Source of the DNA: Streptomyces sp. NBC_00663 | Lineage (GTDB): Bacteria; Actinomycetota; Actinomycetes; Streptomycetales; Streptomycetaceae | Direction: 5' to 3' | Length of the DNA: 64,000 nucleotides | Assembly: GCF_036226885.1 (NCBI RefSeq) | Contig: NZ_CP109027.1 | Location: forward strand, 1,984,001 to 2,048,000 | The notes under the pieces: model-generated | Database searches by the model: none | Told to the model about the DNA's origin: nothing | Seen by the model: only the letters and a program-made list of their open reading frames with translations | Part shown: one piece after another, positions 9,040-17,492 of the stretch | How the letters are laid out: each line of letters begins with the position of its first letter | Position numbering within the stretch: position 1 is the first letter of the stretch | Position numbers and translations under genes: made by a program

Positions 9040-10659
9040 ATGCCGCAGCGGGGACGAGGAATCCATCAACTCGTGGGGGAACGCGCCCGTACGACGCCAT
9101 CGGCCGCGGCGGTCACCGACGGGGACGGGACGACGTACACGTACGCGGAGCTGGACCTGCTGAGCGCGCGGCTCGCGCGGACCCTGCTGGCCCACGGGAT
9201 CGCCCCCGACGACCGGGTCTGTCTGCTGCTGCCGAAGTCCGCGGTGGCCGTCTCGGCGATGCTGGCCGTGCTCAGGTGCGGTGCCGTGTACGTGCCGCTC
9301 GACCCGAGGAGTCCCACCGCCAGACTGCGCACCGTGCTGCGCCGCTGCGCACCCCGGTGGATCATCGCCGATCCCGTGTACGCCGCCGTGCTGGAGGAGT
9401 GCCGGGACCCGGACGGATCGGGCGGTCCGAGGGTGCTGTGGTCGAGGGCCGCCGACGAGCAGGGTCGCAGGCCCGGGGACGTGCCGTGGGAGGAGGCCGC
9501 GGGTGCCGATGACGGCCCGTGTCCCGAGCTGTCGGCGCCGAGCGGACTGGCGTACATCATGTTCACCTCCGGCTCCACCGGTGTCCCCAAAGGGGTGCCC
9601 ATCACGCACGACAGCGTCGCGCACTTCGCCCGATGGCTCGCCGGACACTTCGACATCGGCGCCGGCGACCGGTTGTCCGGGCATCCCGCGTTCCATTTCG
9701 ACCTGTCCGTGCTGGACGTGTACACGGCGCTGACCAGCGGGGCCGAACTCCGGCTCGTCCCGGACTCCGCGACCTTCATGCCGGAACGCCTGGCCGGCTT
9801 CATCCGGGACGCACGGCTCACGCAGTGGTGCTCGGTGCCCTCCGTGCTGGTGGCGATGCGCGCCCGGGACGTCGTCGGTCAGGACGACTTCCCCGAGCTG
9901 CGCCGGGTCATGTGGTGCGGAGACGAACTGCCCGCCGACACCCTCGGATACTGGATGCGGCGGCTGCCGCATGTGCGGTTCACCAACCTCTACGGTCCCA
10001 CCGAGGCGACGGTGGCCAGCGCGTTCCACACCGTCACCGCCGTGCCGGACGACCGGGAGCAGATTCCGATCGGCAGGGCGATCCCGGGTGAGGGGCTGGC
10101 CGTCTTCACCTCTGAGGGGCGGTTGGCCGAGGCGGGAGTCACGGGTGACTTGTGCATCAGCGGCGCCGGCCTCACTCCCGGGTACTGGCGGGATCCGGAC
10201 GGCACGGCCCGGTCGTTCTTCGAGTTCCCGGCCGGCTCCGGTACCCGGTGGTACCGCACGGGTGACCTCGCCCGCACCGACTCCTCAGGCCTCTTGTCCT
10301 TCCGGGGCCGCCAGGACCGGCAGATCAAGTCCCTCGGGTACCGGATCGAACTGGACGAGGTGGCGCTCGCCGTGAACTCGCTGGCGGGGGTCGACCAGGC
10401 CGCCGTCGTCGCCGTACCCACCCCGGGTTTCGAGGGCCGCCAGATCTGCGCCGCCTGTACGACGGACTCGGGCACCGAGCGGGACCCGGCCCTGCTGCGC
10501 GCGGAGCTGCTGCGGATCCTTCCCGCCTACATGGTGCCGACGCGCTGGCTGTGGCTGCCCCGGATCCCGGTGAACGCCAACGGGAAGACCGACCATCGCG
10601 CGCTGGAACGCCGGTTCGCGGCGTCCGAGATGACCACCGACGCGAGGAGCACGCTGTGA
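9040..10659 (+). CDS. free-standing NRPS adenylation enzyme (amino-acid:carrier ligase)
   Basis: A 539-aa adenylation protein without fused C or PCP domains. It has A3 FTSGSTGVPKG (residues 175-185), A5 NLYGPTEAT, A7 YRTGDL, A8 around GRQDRQIKSLGYRIEL and A10 NANGKTDH, whose Lys completes adenylation. It would activate an acid with ATP and load it on the carrier encoded immediately downstream (overlap 4 nt). By manual alignment to GrsA, the specificity positions read D-L-L-S-M-C-L-V-A-K. The Asp indicates an alpha-amino or imino acid substrate; the rest is not a code I can assign with confidence. The ATG at 9040 follows gggggag; an open frame reaching 8836 has no family-like sequence. Confidence 0.9.
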   Translation: MPQRGRGIHQLVGERARTTPSAAAVTDGDGTTYTYAELDLLSARLARTLLAHGIAPDDRVCLLLPKSAVAVSAMLAVLRCGAVYVPLDPRSPTARLRTVLRRCAPRWIIADPVYAAVLEECRDPDGSGGPRVLWSRAADEQGRRPGDVPWEEAAGADDGPCPELSAPSGLAYIMFTSGSTGVPKGVPITHDSVAHFARWLAGHFDIGAGDRLSGHPAFHFDLSVLDVYTALTSGAELRLVPDSATFMPERLAGFIRDARLTQWCSVPSVLVAMRARDVVGQDDFPELRRVMWCGDELPADTLGYWMRRLPHVRFTNLYGPTEATVASAFHTVTAVPDDREQIPIGRAIPGEGLAVFTSEGRLAEAGVTGDLCISGAGLTPGYWRDPDGTARSFFEFPAGSGTRWYRTGDLARTDSSGLLSFRGRQDRQIKSLGYRIELDEVALAVNSLAGVDQAAVVAVPTPGFEGRQICAACTTDSGTERDPALLRAELLRILPAYMVPTRWLWLPRIPVNANGKTDHRALERRFAASEMTTDARSTL

Positions 10660-10958
10660 GTGAATCTGCCCTGTGGGACGAGCGGTTCGAGCAACTGCTC
10701 CGTTCCGGACTGCCGCTGCTGCCGCACGGCGCCACGATCCCCGCGGACCGCCCGCTCATCGATCTGGGCCTGGACTCGGTGGGTGTCGTGGCGCTCGTCA
10801 CGGGGATCGAGGACACCTATGACGTGACGTTCGGGGACGAGATCCTGGACGTGGAACTGTTCTCCTCCGCCCTCTACCTCTGGCAGACGCTGCGGCGCCT
10901 GGCGGGTGACCGAACCGGTCCCGGTGATGTCAGCCCGTCACCGTGTGGAGCACCTTGA
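10656..10958 (+). CDS. free-standing peptidyl carrier protein
   Basis: A carrier protein of 100 aa. The phosphopantetheine attachment serine is Ser41 in DLGLDSVGVVAL. The GTG at 10656 overlaps the adenylation stop (GTGA) and follows a gaggag ribosome binding site. Coupling to the adenylation gene makes it the obvious acceptor of the activated amino acid. The C-terminal tail (about 10 residues after LRRLAGD) is poorly conserved-looking and its last 29 bp overlap the 3' end of the convergent aldehyde dehydrogenase gene. Confidence 0.85.
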   Translation: MSESALWDERFEQLLRSGLPLLPHGATIPADRPLIDLGLDSVGVVALVTGIEDTYDVTFGDEILDVELFSSALYLWQTLRRLAGDRTGPGDVSPSPCGAP

Positions 10959-12339
10959 TGCGGGTGTACTCCAGCAGGCCCCAGTACCCGTACTCGACAC
11001 CGACGCCGGAGCTGCGGAAGCCTCCGAAGGGCACGTCGTGCCGCAGATCGCCGTGGGTGTTGATCCACACCGTTCCGCAGTCCAGGCCGGCCGCCACCTG
11101 CCGTGCCCGCTCCTCGTCGCCCCACACCGATCCGCCCAGCCCGAACTCGCTGGAGTTGGCTCGCAGCACGGCTTCGGCGGGCTCCCTGTACGACAGAACC
11201 GGCAGCACCGGCCCGAACTGCTCCACCAGCTCCAGCCGGGTGCCGGACGGCAGGTCGGTGACGACCGTGGGCGGGTAGAAGTGACCGGGTCGATCGAGCG
11301 GTGCGCCACCGGTGACGACCCGGGCCCCGCCCTGCCGTGCCTCGGTGACCAGGTCGTGCACCCGCTCCCGTTGGGACCGTGAGGCGAGCGGGCCGAGGTC
11401 GGTTGCCGGGTCCGTGCCGTCGCCGGTCCGGGTCGCCCGCGCCAGTGCGCCGAACGCCTCGGCGAGTTCGTGCTGCCGGGCGTGGTCGACGTAGACCCGT
11501 TTCACGGCGGCGCAGAACTGGCCGCTGTTGTCCATCGCCTTCTGGAAGATCTGACCGGCCACCACGTCGAGGTCGGCGTCCGGCAGCACGATGCAGGCGT
11601 CGTTTCCGCCGAGTTCGAGCACCAGGTGCTTGAAGTCCGCCGCGGCGGCTCCGGCGATGGCGCGGCCCGTCTCGACCGACCCGGTGAACGACACGAGGCG
11701 TGTCGCGGGATGACCGCTCAGCGCGGCGCCCAGCCGGGCACCCCCCACGACCACCTGGAGCACCCCGGAAGGCAGTACCCCGGACAGCAGCTCGACCATC
11801 CGTACGGTGGACAGTGGGGTGATCTCGGAGGGTTTGACCACCACCGTGTTCCCCGCCATGAGGGCGGGTGCGATCTTCGCGACCGAGAGGATGAGGGGAA
11901 AGTTCGACGGAGCGATCGCGGCCACGATTCCGTGGGGCACGCGCCGTGCCGTCACGGACCGTTCCGCCGTGTCGACCAACTTCTCGTCGGGAAGCGCGAG
12001 TTCAGCGGTGTGGCGGAACCAGTCGGCGGCCAGTCGTGCCTCCGTCAGCGCGCTCCGCAGCGGCTTTCCCTGTTCCCTGGTGAGTGTTTCGGCAAGCTCC
12101 TGGCTGTGTGCGGACAGCACCTCGGCGCACTCCAGCAGGCACGCCCGTCGCCGTTCCCACGGCCACCCGGACCAGGGCAGGTACGCGTCGGAGGCGGCGG
12201 CCAGCACCCGGTCGAGGTCGGCGGTGGAGCAGGCGGCGACCGAGGCGAACACCCTGCCCGTCGCCGGGTTCTCCACCGGCAGTTCACCCGGCTCCGCCGT
12301 GGTGGACGACCGCCCGGTGCCGCTCAGGACGTCAGCCAT
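10930..12339 (-). CDS. NAD(P)-dependent aldehyde dehydrogenase
   Basis: A 469-aa ALDH-superfamily enzyme. Motifs include APSNFPL with the oxyanion-hole Asn, LELGGNDACIV with general base Glu242, and NSGQFCAAVKRVYV with nucleophile Cys276. The fold most resembles succinate-semialdehyde and betaine-aldehyde-type enzymes that oxidise an aldehyde to an acid. The ATG at 12339 follows gggagacgc; longer in-frame starts lack a ribosome binding site. It is the only oxidoreductase in the visible cluster, so it may make or tailor a carboxylate building block. It is convergent with, and overlaps by 29 bp, the carrier protein gene, and is divergent from the transglutaminase-like gene. Confidence 0.9.
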   Translation of the reverse strand: MADVLSGTGRSSTTAEPGELPVENPATGRVFASVAACSTADLDRVLAAASDAYLPWSGWPWERRRACLLECAEVLSAHSQELAETLTREQGKPLRSALTEARLAADWFRHTAELALPDEKLVDTAERSVTARRVPHGIVAAIAPSNFPLILSVAKIAPALMAGNTVVVKPSEITPLSTVRMVELLSGVLPSGVLQVVVGGARLGAALSGHPATRLVSFTGSVETGRAIAGAAAADFKHLVLELGGNDACIVLPDADLDVVAGQIFQKAMDNSGQFCAAVKRVYVDHARQHELAEAFGALARATRTGDGTDPATDLGPLASRSQRERVHDLVTEARQGGARVVTGGAPLDRPGHFYPPTVVTDLPSGTRLELVEQFGPVLPVLSYREPAEAVLRANSSEFGLGGSVWGDEERARQVAAGLDCGTVWINTHGDLRHDVPFGGFRSSGVGVEYGYWGLLEYTRIKVLHTVTG

Positions 12340-12508
12340 GCGTCTCCCTTTTCCCGATGTCTGCGATTCCCCGGCCTTTCGACGCCTCAGTGTGCCTCCC
12401 ATGCGACGGGGCATCACCCTCCTCTTGCGACTATGCCTGTTCCGCCAGGTTCAGGGTGCGCCCAGGAGTATCTGGCGCCGTGCGGTGCGCCGGCGCACCC
12501 TTCGGACG

Positions 12509-13414
12509 GTGAAGGCTGTCTTCGATGAGGAAATAGCGCGGACCATAGGGTGTCTCGACCGAGTGCCGGCCAGATATCGGCGCTTCTCGGAGCATTCCGA
12601 CAAGGCGCTGCGTTTCCACCGGATTCCCGAGTCGGTCCTGGAGCGCCTGCTGGACGGAGGAATGCCGCATGCGAAGAGCGCCGGCGCGATCATGTTCGAT
12701 GTCAACGATCTGAAGACCGTCGTCCTGCGGCTCGGCATCGCCTCACCCCAGCACACGGCGCTCAAGGCCATGGCGGACGCCCTGAAGCGGGCGGCGCGGC
12801 AGAAGGAGACGCGTTGCACGGTCAACATCCTCGGCCGGTGCGTCGGTCCGACCCATGACGGACCGTGCGCGTACGGTCTCTCCGGCCGGGTCCGTGAGAG
12901 CCCGTACGTCCAGGAGTTGCGGGAACTGGCGCCGCAGCACTTCGAGGCGACCGTCCGGCTGCCGGCCGGCGACCCGTTCCACTTCGACCTCTCACCGGCC
13001 GGACGCCGGCTCGTCACGGAGGTCCTCAGTTTCGAGTTCCACCACATCCCCGACGCGCTGACCCGTGACCTGACTTTTCTCGCGGACGCCGGAATCAGTG
13101 ACTGCCGCCTGGCGACGCACTTTTTGTACACCCGTGGAAAAGAATTGGGTCTTGACATCAGGAAGGCCGCTGGAATCTTCCTTTCCCGCCCTTTTTCCAA
13201 TACGCACTGCTGGATCGAGTTCAAGGCGTCCGGGGAATGGCGCCCGGCCGATCCGTTCTTCCTCACCGCGCTCAGCCGCTGGGGAATTCTGGACCCGGCG
13301 GAATGGCCCGTGCACCGCTCCCCCGAGGGGGCCTACTGGAAACTGAGCACGGAGTTGGAAAGCTATGTCACGCATCAGGGCGTGGGGCAGCTTCCCTCTT
13401 TTCTGACCAGGTAG
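12509..13414 (+). CDS. transglutaminase-fold (papain-like) protein, possible amide synthase
   Basis: A protein of about 301 aa of the transglutaminase-like superfamily. The likely triad is Cys199 (ISDCRLATHFL), His233 (NTHCWIEF) and Asp248 (RPADPFF), in the canonical order and spacing. An N-terminal region of about 180 residues precedes this core and is not assigned. Homologues in antibiotic clusters, such as AdmF of andrimid, form amide bonds between carrier-bound or free intermediates rather than crosslinking proteins. A similar role here is inferred from its position 14 bp upstream of a carrier protein and a ketosynthase. The GTG start at 12509 is uncertain; an in-frame GTG at 12485 is possible. 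Confidence 0.75.
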   Translation: MKAVFDEEIARTIGCLDRVPARYRRFSEHSDKALRFHRIPESVLERLLDGGMPHAKSAGAIMFDVNDLKTVVLRLGIASPQHTALKAMADALKRAARQKETRCTVNILGRCVGPTHDGPCAYGLSGRVRESPYVQELRELAPQHFEATVRLPAGDPFHFDLSPAGRRLVTEVLSFEFHHIPDALTRDLTFLADAGISDCRLATHFLYTRGKELGLDIRKAAGIFLSRPFSNTHCWIEFKASGEWRPADPFFLTALSRWGILDPAEWPVHRSPEGAYWKLSTELESYVTHQGVGQLPSFLTR

Positions 13415-13427
13415 AAGGAGATGCGAC

Positions 13428-13655
13428 ATGGGGACCGTGTACGACTGGCTGGCCGCTTCGCTCGTGGAGCGATTGAAGGTCGATCCGGATCTCATCAGAC
13501 CCGGGGAGTTGTTCCGCGACATCGGTCTGGATTCGCTGTCCCAGTTGGAGGTCCTCATCTGGGCGAGCGACGCGTACGACGTGGACCTGGATCCGAACGA
13601 CCTGCCGGACACCGTCGGCGGGTTGGCCGAGAAGATCGAGGAGCTGCGCAGCTGA
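13428..13655 (+). CDS. acyl/peptidyl carrier protein
   Basis: A 75-aa free-standing carrier protein with Ser36 in DIGLDSLSQLEVL as the phosphopantetheine site, preceded by a strong ribosome binding site (agaaggag). Its length and acidic helices are typical of ACPs. It overlaps the following ketosynthase gene by one base (TGATG), so it is probably the carrier used by that enzyme. It is the second carrier in the cluster and is distinct from the PCP paired with the adenylation enzyme. This suggests separate loading and extension, or two different starter pools. Confidence 0.93.
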   Translation: MGTVYDWLAASLVERLKVDPDLIRPGELFRDIGLDSLSQLEVLIWASDAYDVDLDPNDLPDTVGGLAEKIEELRS

Positions 13656-14893
13656 TGCCGGCCTCGTATGCGTCCGGAGTCTCCGTCACGGGCATGGGTG
13701 TGATCAGCTCGGCCGGCGTCGGCCTGACGGACAACTGGAAAACCCTGTGCGAAGGGCGGTCCCGGGCCGCCGCCGACCCGCTCCTCGGGAACGCACCGTC
13801 CAGCATGTCGTGCCGCGTTCCGCCGTTCGACGAACGGGCCCTGCTCCCTGACGACGTGGTGTGGCGTACGGATCGCTTCATCCATCTCGCCCTCGTGGCG
13901 GCTCGGGAAGCCGTGGCGGACGCGGCGATCGACCGCGACGGCTGGGATCCGGCGCGCATCGCCGTGGTGATGGGTGTGGTCACATCCAGTACGGAGCACT
14001 TCGCCACGCACTACGCGGCCCTCGCCGCGGGCCGGGAACGCCGCATCTCCCCGCTCTCCATGCCGCGCAGTCTGCCGAACATGGCCGCCGCCGAGATCTC
14101 CCGGGATTTCGGGACCCACGGCCCCACCTTCTGCGTCTCCACCGCCTGCGCCTCGGGCTCCACCGCCATCTCGACAGCCGCCCTGCTGCTCGGCGCGGGA
14201 CTGGCCGATGTGGTGATCGCGGGAGGTGCCGAGGCCGCCTCGGACCGTATGGTCCACGCGATGTTCGCGCAGATGCGCACGCTCTCCCAGCGCGGTGAGG
14301 ACCCGGCGGCCGCGTCCCGCCCGTTCGACCGGGACCGTGACGGCTTCGTCCTGGGCGAGGGGGCCGCAGTGATGGTCCTGGAGCGCACGGAGGACGCCCG
14401 TCGGCGCGGGGCGAGAGTCCGTGCCCGTCTCACCGGACACGGGAGTTCCAGCGACGCCCATCACAGTACGGGCCCGCATCCCGACGGTGTCGGCGCGGAA
14501 CTCGCGATCCGCAACGCCCTCGACATGGCGGGCAACGGCACTGCCGACATCGACCACATCAACGCTCACGGCACATCGACCAGGGCGAACGACCTCATGG
14601 AAGGCAGGGTCCTGGACCGTCTTTTCCCCCAGGCGCCGCCGGTGACCGCGAACAAGGGGGTGATCGGCCACTGTCTCGGAGCCGGCGGCGCGATCGAGGC
14701 CGTCTTCACCGTGCTCTCCCTGGAGCATCAGCTCATCCCGCCGACCGCCAACCACCTGGGGCAGGACCCCGGCCTTTCCCTCGACATGGTGACCGGATCA
14801 CCGCGGACCGCCTCCCTGGAGCGGGCCCTCAGTACGTCCTTCGGTTTCGGCGGACAGAACTGTGCCCTGTTGTTCGAGAGGAACGCTCCGTAG
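13655..14893 (+). CDS. beta-ketoacyl-ACP synthase (KAS II/FabF-type)
   Basis: A 412-aa ketosynthase with the full catalytic set: Cys165 in VSTACASG, His305 in NAHGTST, Lys334 and His339 in NKGVIGHCLGAGG. It would carry out decarboxylative Claisen condensation of a thioester with malonyl-ACP. No chain-length factor, acyltransferase or ketoreductase is visible, so it is not an ordinary type II PKS minimal set. Malonyl loading must come from primary metabolism or from genes left of the window. It is coupled to the ACP and is the last gene of the transglutaminase-ACP-KS operon. It ends 26 bp before a convergent housekeeping gene, which marks the right edge of the cluster. Confidence 0.92.
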   Translation: MPASYASGVSVTGMGVISSAGVGLTDNWKTLCEGRSRAAADPLLGNAPSSMSCRVPPFDERALLPDDVVWRTDRFIHLALVAAREAVADAAIDRDGWDPARIAVVMGVVTSSTEHFATHYAALAAGRERRISPLSMPRSLPNMAAAEISRDFGTHGPTFCVSTACASGSTAISTAALLLGAGLADVVIAGGAEAASDRMVHAMFAQMRTLSQRGEDPAAASRPFDRDRDGFVLGEGAAVMVLERTEDARRRGARVRARLTGHGSSSDAHHSTGPHPDGVGAELAIRNALDMAGNGTADIDHINAHGTSTRANDLMEGRVLDRLFPQAPPVTANKGVIGHCLGAGGAIEAVFTVLSLEHQLIPPTANHLGQDPGLSLDMVTGSPRTASLERALSTSFGFGGQNCALLFERNAP

Positions 14894-14918
14894 CGCAGCC
14901 GAGAAAGGCGGATCACTC

Positions 14919-15947
14919 CTACGACGGCACGGCGGCCGGAGCCGGCCCGACCAGCTCGGTCAGTACGTCCTCCATCGTCACGAACCCGAGGACGGCCCCC
15001 TTCTCCCCGGTCACGGCGGCCAGATGGCTGCCGTCGGCGCGCAGGGCGGTGAGGGTGTCGTCCAGCGGGGTGTCGATGCGGACCCGGGTGACCGGGTGCA
15101 GGGCGGTGCGCGGGAAGGGACGGTCGCGGTCGGCGTTGCCGAGGGTGTCCTTGATGTGCAGGTAGCCGAGGAGGGTGCCCTGCGGGCCGGTGACCGGGAA
15201 GCGGGAGTAGCCCGCCTCGGCGGCCACCCGCTCCAGCCGGGCCGGGGTGACCGAGGCGTCGACGGTGCGCATCCGCTGAACCGGGACGAGGATCTCGCCG
15301 ACCGGGCGGGTGCCCAGCTCCAGGGCGTCCCGCAGCCGTTCGCCGTCGGCCGGCGAGAGCAGTCCGGCCTCGCTCGCGTCGAGGACCATCCGGGCCAGCT
15401 GGTCGTCGGTGAAGACGGACTCCACCTCGTCCTTCGGTTCGACCCGCAGCAGCTTCAGCAGGGTGTTGGCGAAGGCGTTGATGCCGAACACGACCGGCCG
15501 CAGCAGCCGGGTGAGCGCCACCAGCGGCGGGCCGAGCACCAGCGCGGTCGCCACGGGGGCCGCCAGCGCGATGTTCTTCGGGACCATCTCGCCGATCAGC
15601 ATGTGCAGATAGGTCGCCAGCGCCAGCGCGATCACGAACGCGATCGGGTGCACCAGGCCGTGCGGGATGTGGGCCGCCTCGAAGCCGGGCTCCAGCAGCT
15701 GGGCGATGGCGGGTTCGGCGACCGCGCCGAGCACCAGGGAGGAGACGGTGATGCCGAGCTGGGCGGTCGCCATCATCGCGGAGAGGTGCTCCAGGCCCCA
15801 CAGGGTCATCCGGGCCCGCTTGTCGCCCTCCTTCGCGCGCGGCTCGATCTGGCTGCGGCGCACGGAGATCAGGGCGAACTCGCCGCCCACGAAGAACGCG
15901 TTGGTCAGCAGCGTCAGGGCGCCGATGAGAAGTTGCAGGACGGTCAT
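14919..15947 (-). CDS. CNNM/HlyC-CorC-family membrane protein (DUF21 plus CBS domains)
   Basis: A 342-aa protein with an N-terminal DUF21 membrane domain (GALTLLTNAFFVGGEFALISV then GITVSSLVLGAVAEPAIAQLL and QLLRPV segments). A cytosolic CBS pair follows (about residues 205-335, TRPVGEILVPVQRM and VLGFVTMEDVLTELVG). These proteins are often annotated as hemolysins but are related to Mg2+/Co2+ efflux or transport factors. It is shorter than its neighbour because it lacks the CorC-HlyC C-terminal domain. It overlaps the upstream paralogue by 4 nt and probably works with it. Confidence 0.9.
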   Translation of the reverse strand: MTVLQLLIGALTLLTNAFFVGGEFALISVRRSQIEPRAKEGDKRARMTLWGLEHLSAMMATAQLGITVSSLVLGAVAEPAIAQLLEPGFEAAHIPHGLVHPIAFVIALALATYLHMLIGEMVPKNIALAAPVATALVLGPPLVALTRLLRPVVFGINAFANTLLKLLRVEPKDEVESVFTDDQLARMVLDASEAGLLSPADGERLRDALELGTRPVGEILVPVQRMRTVDASVTPARLERVAAEAGYSRFPVTGPQGTLLGYLHIKDTLGNADRDRPFPRTALHPVTRVRIDTPLDDTLTALRADGSHLAAVTGEKGAVLGFVTMEDVLTELVGPAPAAVPS

Positions 15948-17263
15948 CGGGACTCCTCCACCACCTGGACCGGCACCTGGACCGGTGCGGTGATGCGGAC
16001 ACGGTCGGCGCGATGGTGCTCGACGTCGAGGACGTCGAGCTCCCAGCCGTCGAGCGCGACGACGTCGCCCTTGACGGGGATACGGGCCAGTCGGGTGGCG
16101 ACAAGGCCGGCGACGGTCTCGTACGGGCCGTCGGGCGCGGCGAGTCCTATCCCCTCCAGCTCGTCGAGCCGGACGGAGCCTTCCGCCTCCCAGGCGCCGG
16201 CGCCGACGGGCTGGAGGTCCGGCGCCTCGACGGGGTCGTGCTCGTCACGGACCTCGCCGACGACCTCCTCGACGATGTCCTCCACCGTCGCGACGCCCGC
16301 CGTACCGCCGTACTCGTCGATGACCACGGCCATGGTGCGGGTCGCGCGCAGCCGCTCGAGCAGCCGGTCCGCGGGCAGGCTGTCCGGCACCAGCAGGGGC
16401 TCGGTGGCCAGTTCGGTGACCGGGGTGACAGCCCGCTTCTCCGGCTCCAGGGCCAGCACGTCACGGATGTGGACGGTGCCGATCACCTCGTCGAGGCTGT
16501 CGCGGTAGACCGGGAAGCGGGACAGGCCGGTGGCGTACGTCAGGTTGGCCGCGTCGGCGGCCGTGGCGTGTGCCTCCAGGGCCTGGACGTCGACGCGCGG
16601 GGTCATCACGTTCTGCGCGGTCAGCTCGCCCAGGTGCAGGGTGCGCACGAACAGTTCGGCGGAGTCCGCCTCCAGGGCGCCCTCGGCCGCCGAGTGCTGG
16701 GCGAGCGCGACGAGTTCCTCGGGGCTGCGGGCGGAGGCCAGCTCCTCGGCGGGCTCCAGGCCGAGACGTCGTACGACCCGGTTCGCGGTGTTGTTGAGAT
16801 GGCCGATGAACGGGCCGAACGCGGCCGTGAAGCCGCGCTGCGGTCCGGCCACCACCTTCGCGACCGCCAGCGGCCGGGAGATCGCCCAGTTCTTCGGCAC
16901 CAGCTCGCCGATCACCATCAGCACGACCGTGGACAGCGCCACGCCCAGGACGGTCGCCACCGTCGGGGCGGCCCCGCCCAGACCGGCGGCCTCCAGCGGG
17001 CCCCGCAGCAGCGCGGCCAGCGACGGCTCGGCGAGCATGCCGATCACCAGCGAGGTGACGGTGATGCCGAGCTGGGCGCCGGAGAGCTGGACCGTCAGCC
17101 GGCGTACGGCCTTCAGGGCGCCCTCGGCTCCGCGCTCGCCGGCCTCGGCGGCGCGCTCCAGCTCACCGCGCTCGACGGTGGTCAGGGAGAACTCGGCCGC
17201 GACGAACACGGCGCAGGCCAGTGTGAGCAGGAGGGCCAGCAGGAGCAGCAGGACCTCGGTCAC
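15944..17263 (-). CDS. CNNM/HlyC-CorC-family membrane protein with CorC_HlyC domain
   Basis: A 439-aa paralogue of the next gene. The order is DUF21 transmembrane region (about 1-200; VAAEFSLTTVERGELERA, GITVTSLVIGMLAEPSLAALL), CBS pair (VMTPRVDVQALEA; MAVVIDEYGGTAGVATVEDI), and a C-terminal transporter-associated CorC_HlyC domain ending near QVPVQVVEESR. The IDEYGGTAG motif is diagnostic of the family. The start is GTG at 17263. Its stop overlaps the start of the shorter paralogue, so they form a two-gene operon probably involved in divalent-cation homeostasis. Confidence 0.92.
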   Translation of the reverse strand: MTEVLLLLLALLLTLACAVFVAAEFSLTTVERGELERAAEAGERGAEGALKAVRRLTVQLSGAQLGITVTSLVIGMLAEPSLAALLRGPLEAAGLGGAAPTVATVLGVALSTVVLMVIGELVPKNWAISRPLAVAKVVAGPQRGFTAAFGPFIGHLNNTANRVVRRLGLEPAEELASARSPEELVALAQHSAAEGALEADSAELFVRTLHLGELTAQNVMTPRVDVQALEAHATAADAANLTYATGLSRFPVYRDSLDEVIGTVHIRDVLALEPEKRAVTPVTELATEPLLVPDSLPADRLLERLRATRTMAVVIDEYGGTAGVATVEDIVEEVVGEVRDEHDPVEAPDLQPVGAGAWEAEGSVRLDELEGIGLAAPDGPYETVAGLVATRLARIPVKGDVVALDGWELDVLDVEHHRADRVRITAPVQVPVQVVEESR

Positions 17264-17492
17264 CGCGCCACCCCCGGTCCCTCGAACGGGCGGGAGTCGG
17301 CGCGGTCGGTACTGGGAGGCTCACCCATCGCGGGCTCTTGTCTCCTTCTCGGGTCGGTGGATCGGGATCGTCTGCGCACCCCCATGGTAAAGGACACGCA
17401 AAGCACGCTGGTCAAGTGCACAACGCTCGGGACTTCCCCGTTGTTCCGCCGATGGGTGGTTTACCTCGCCCGGTCTCGGCAAGGCGGACAGG

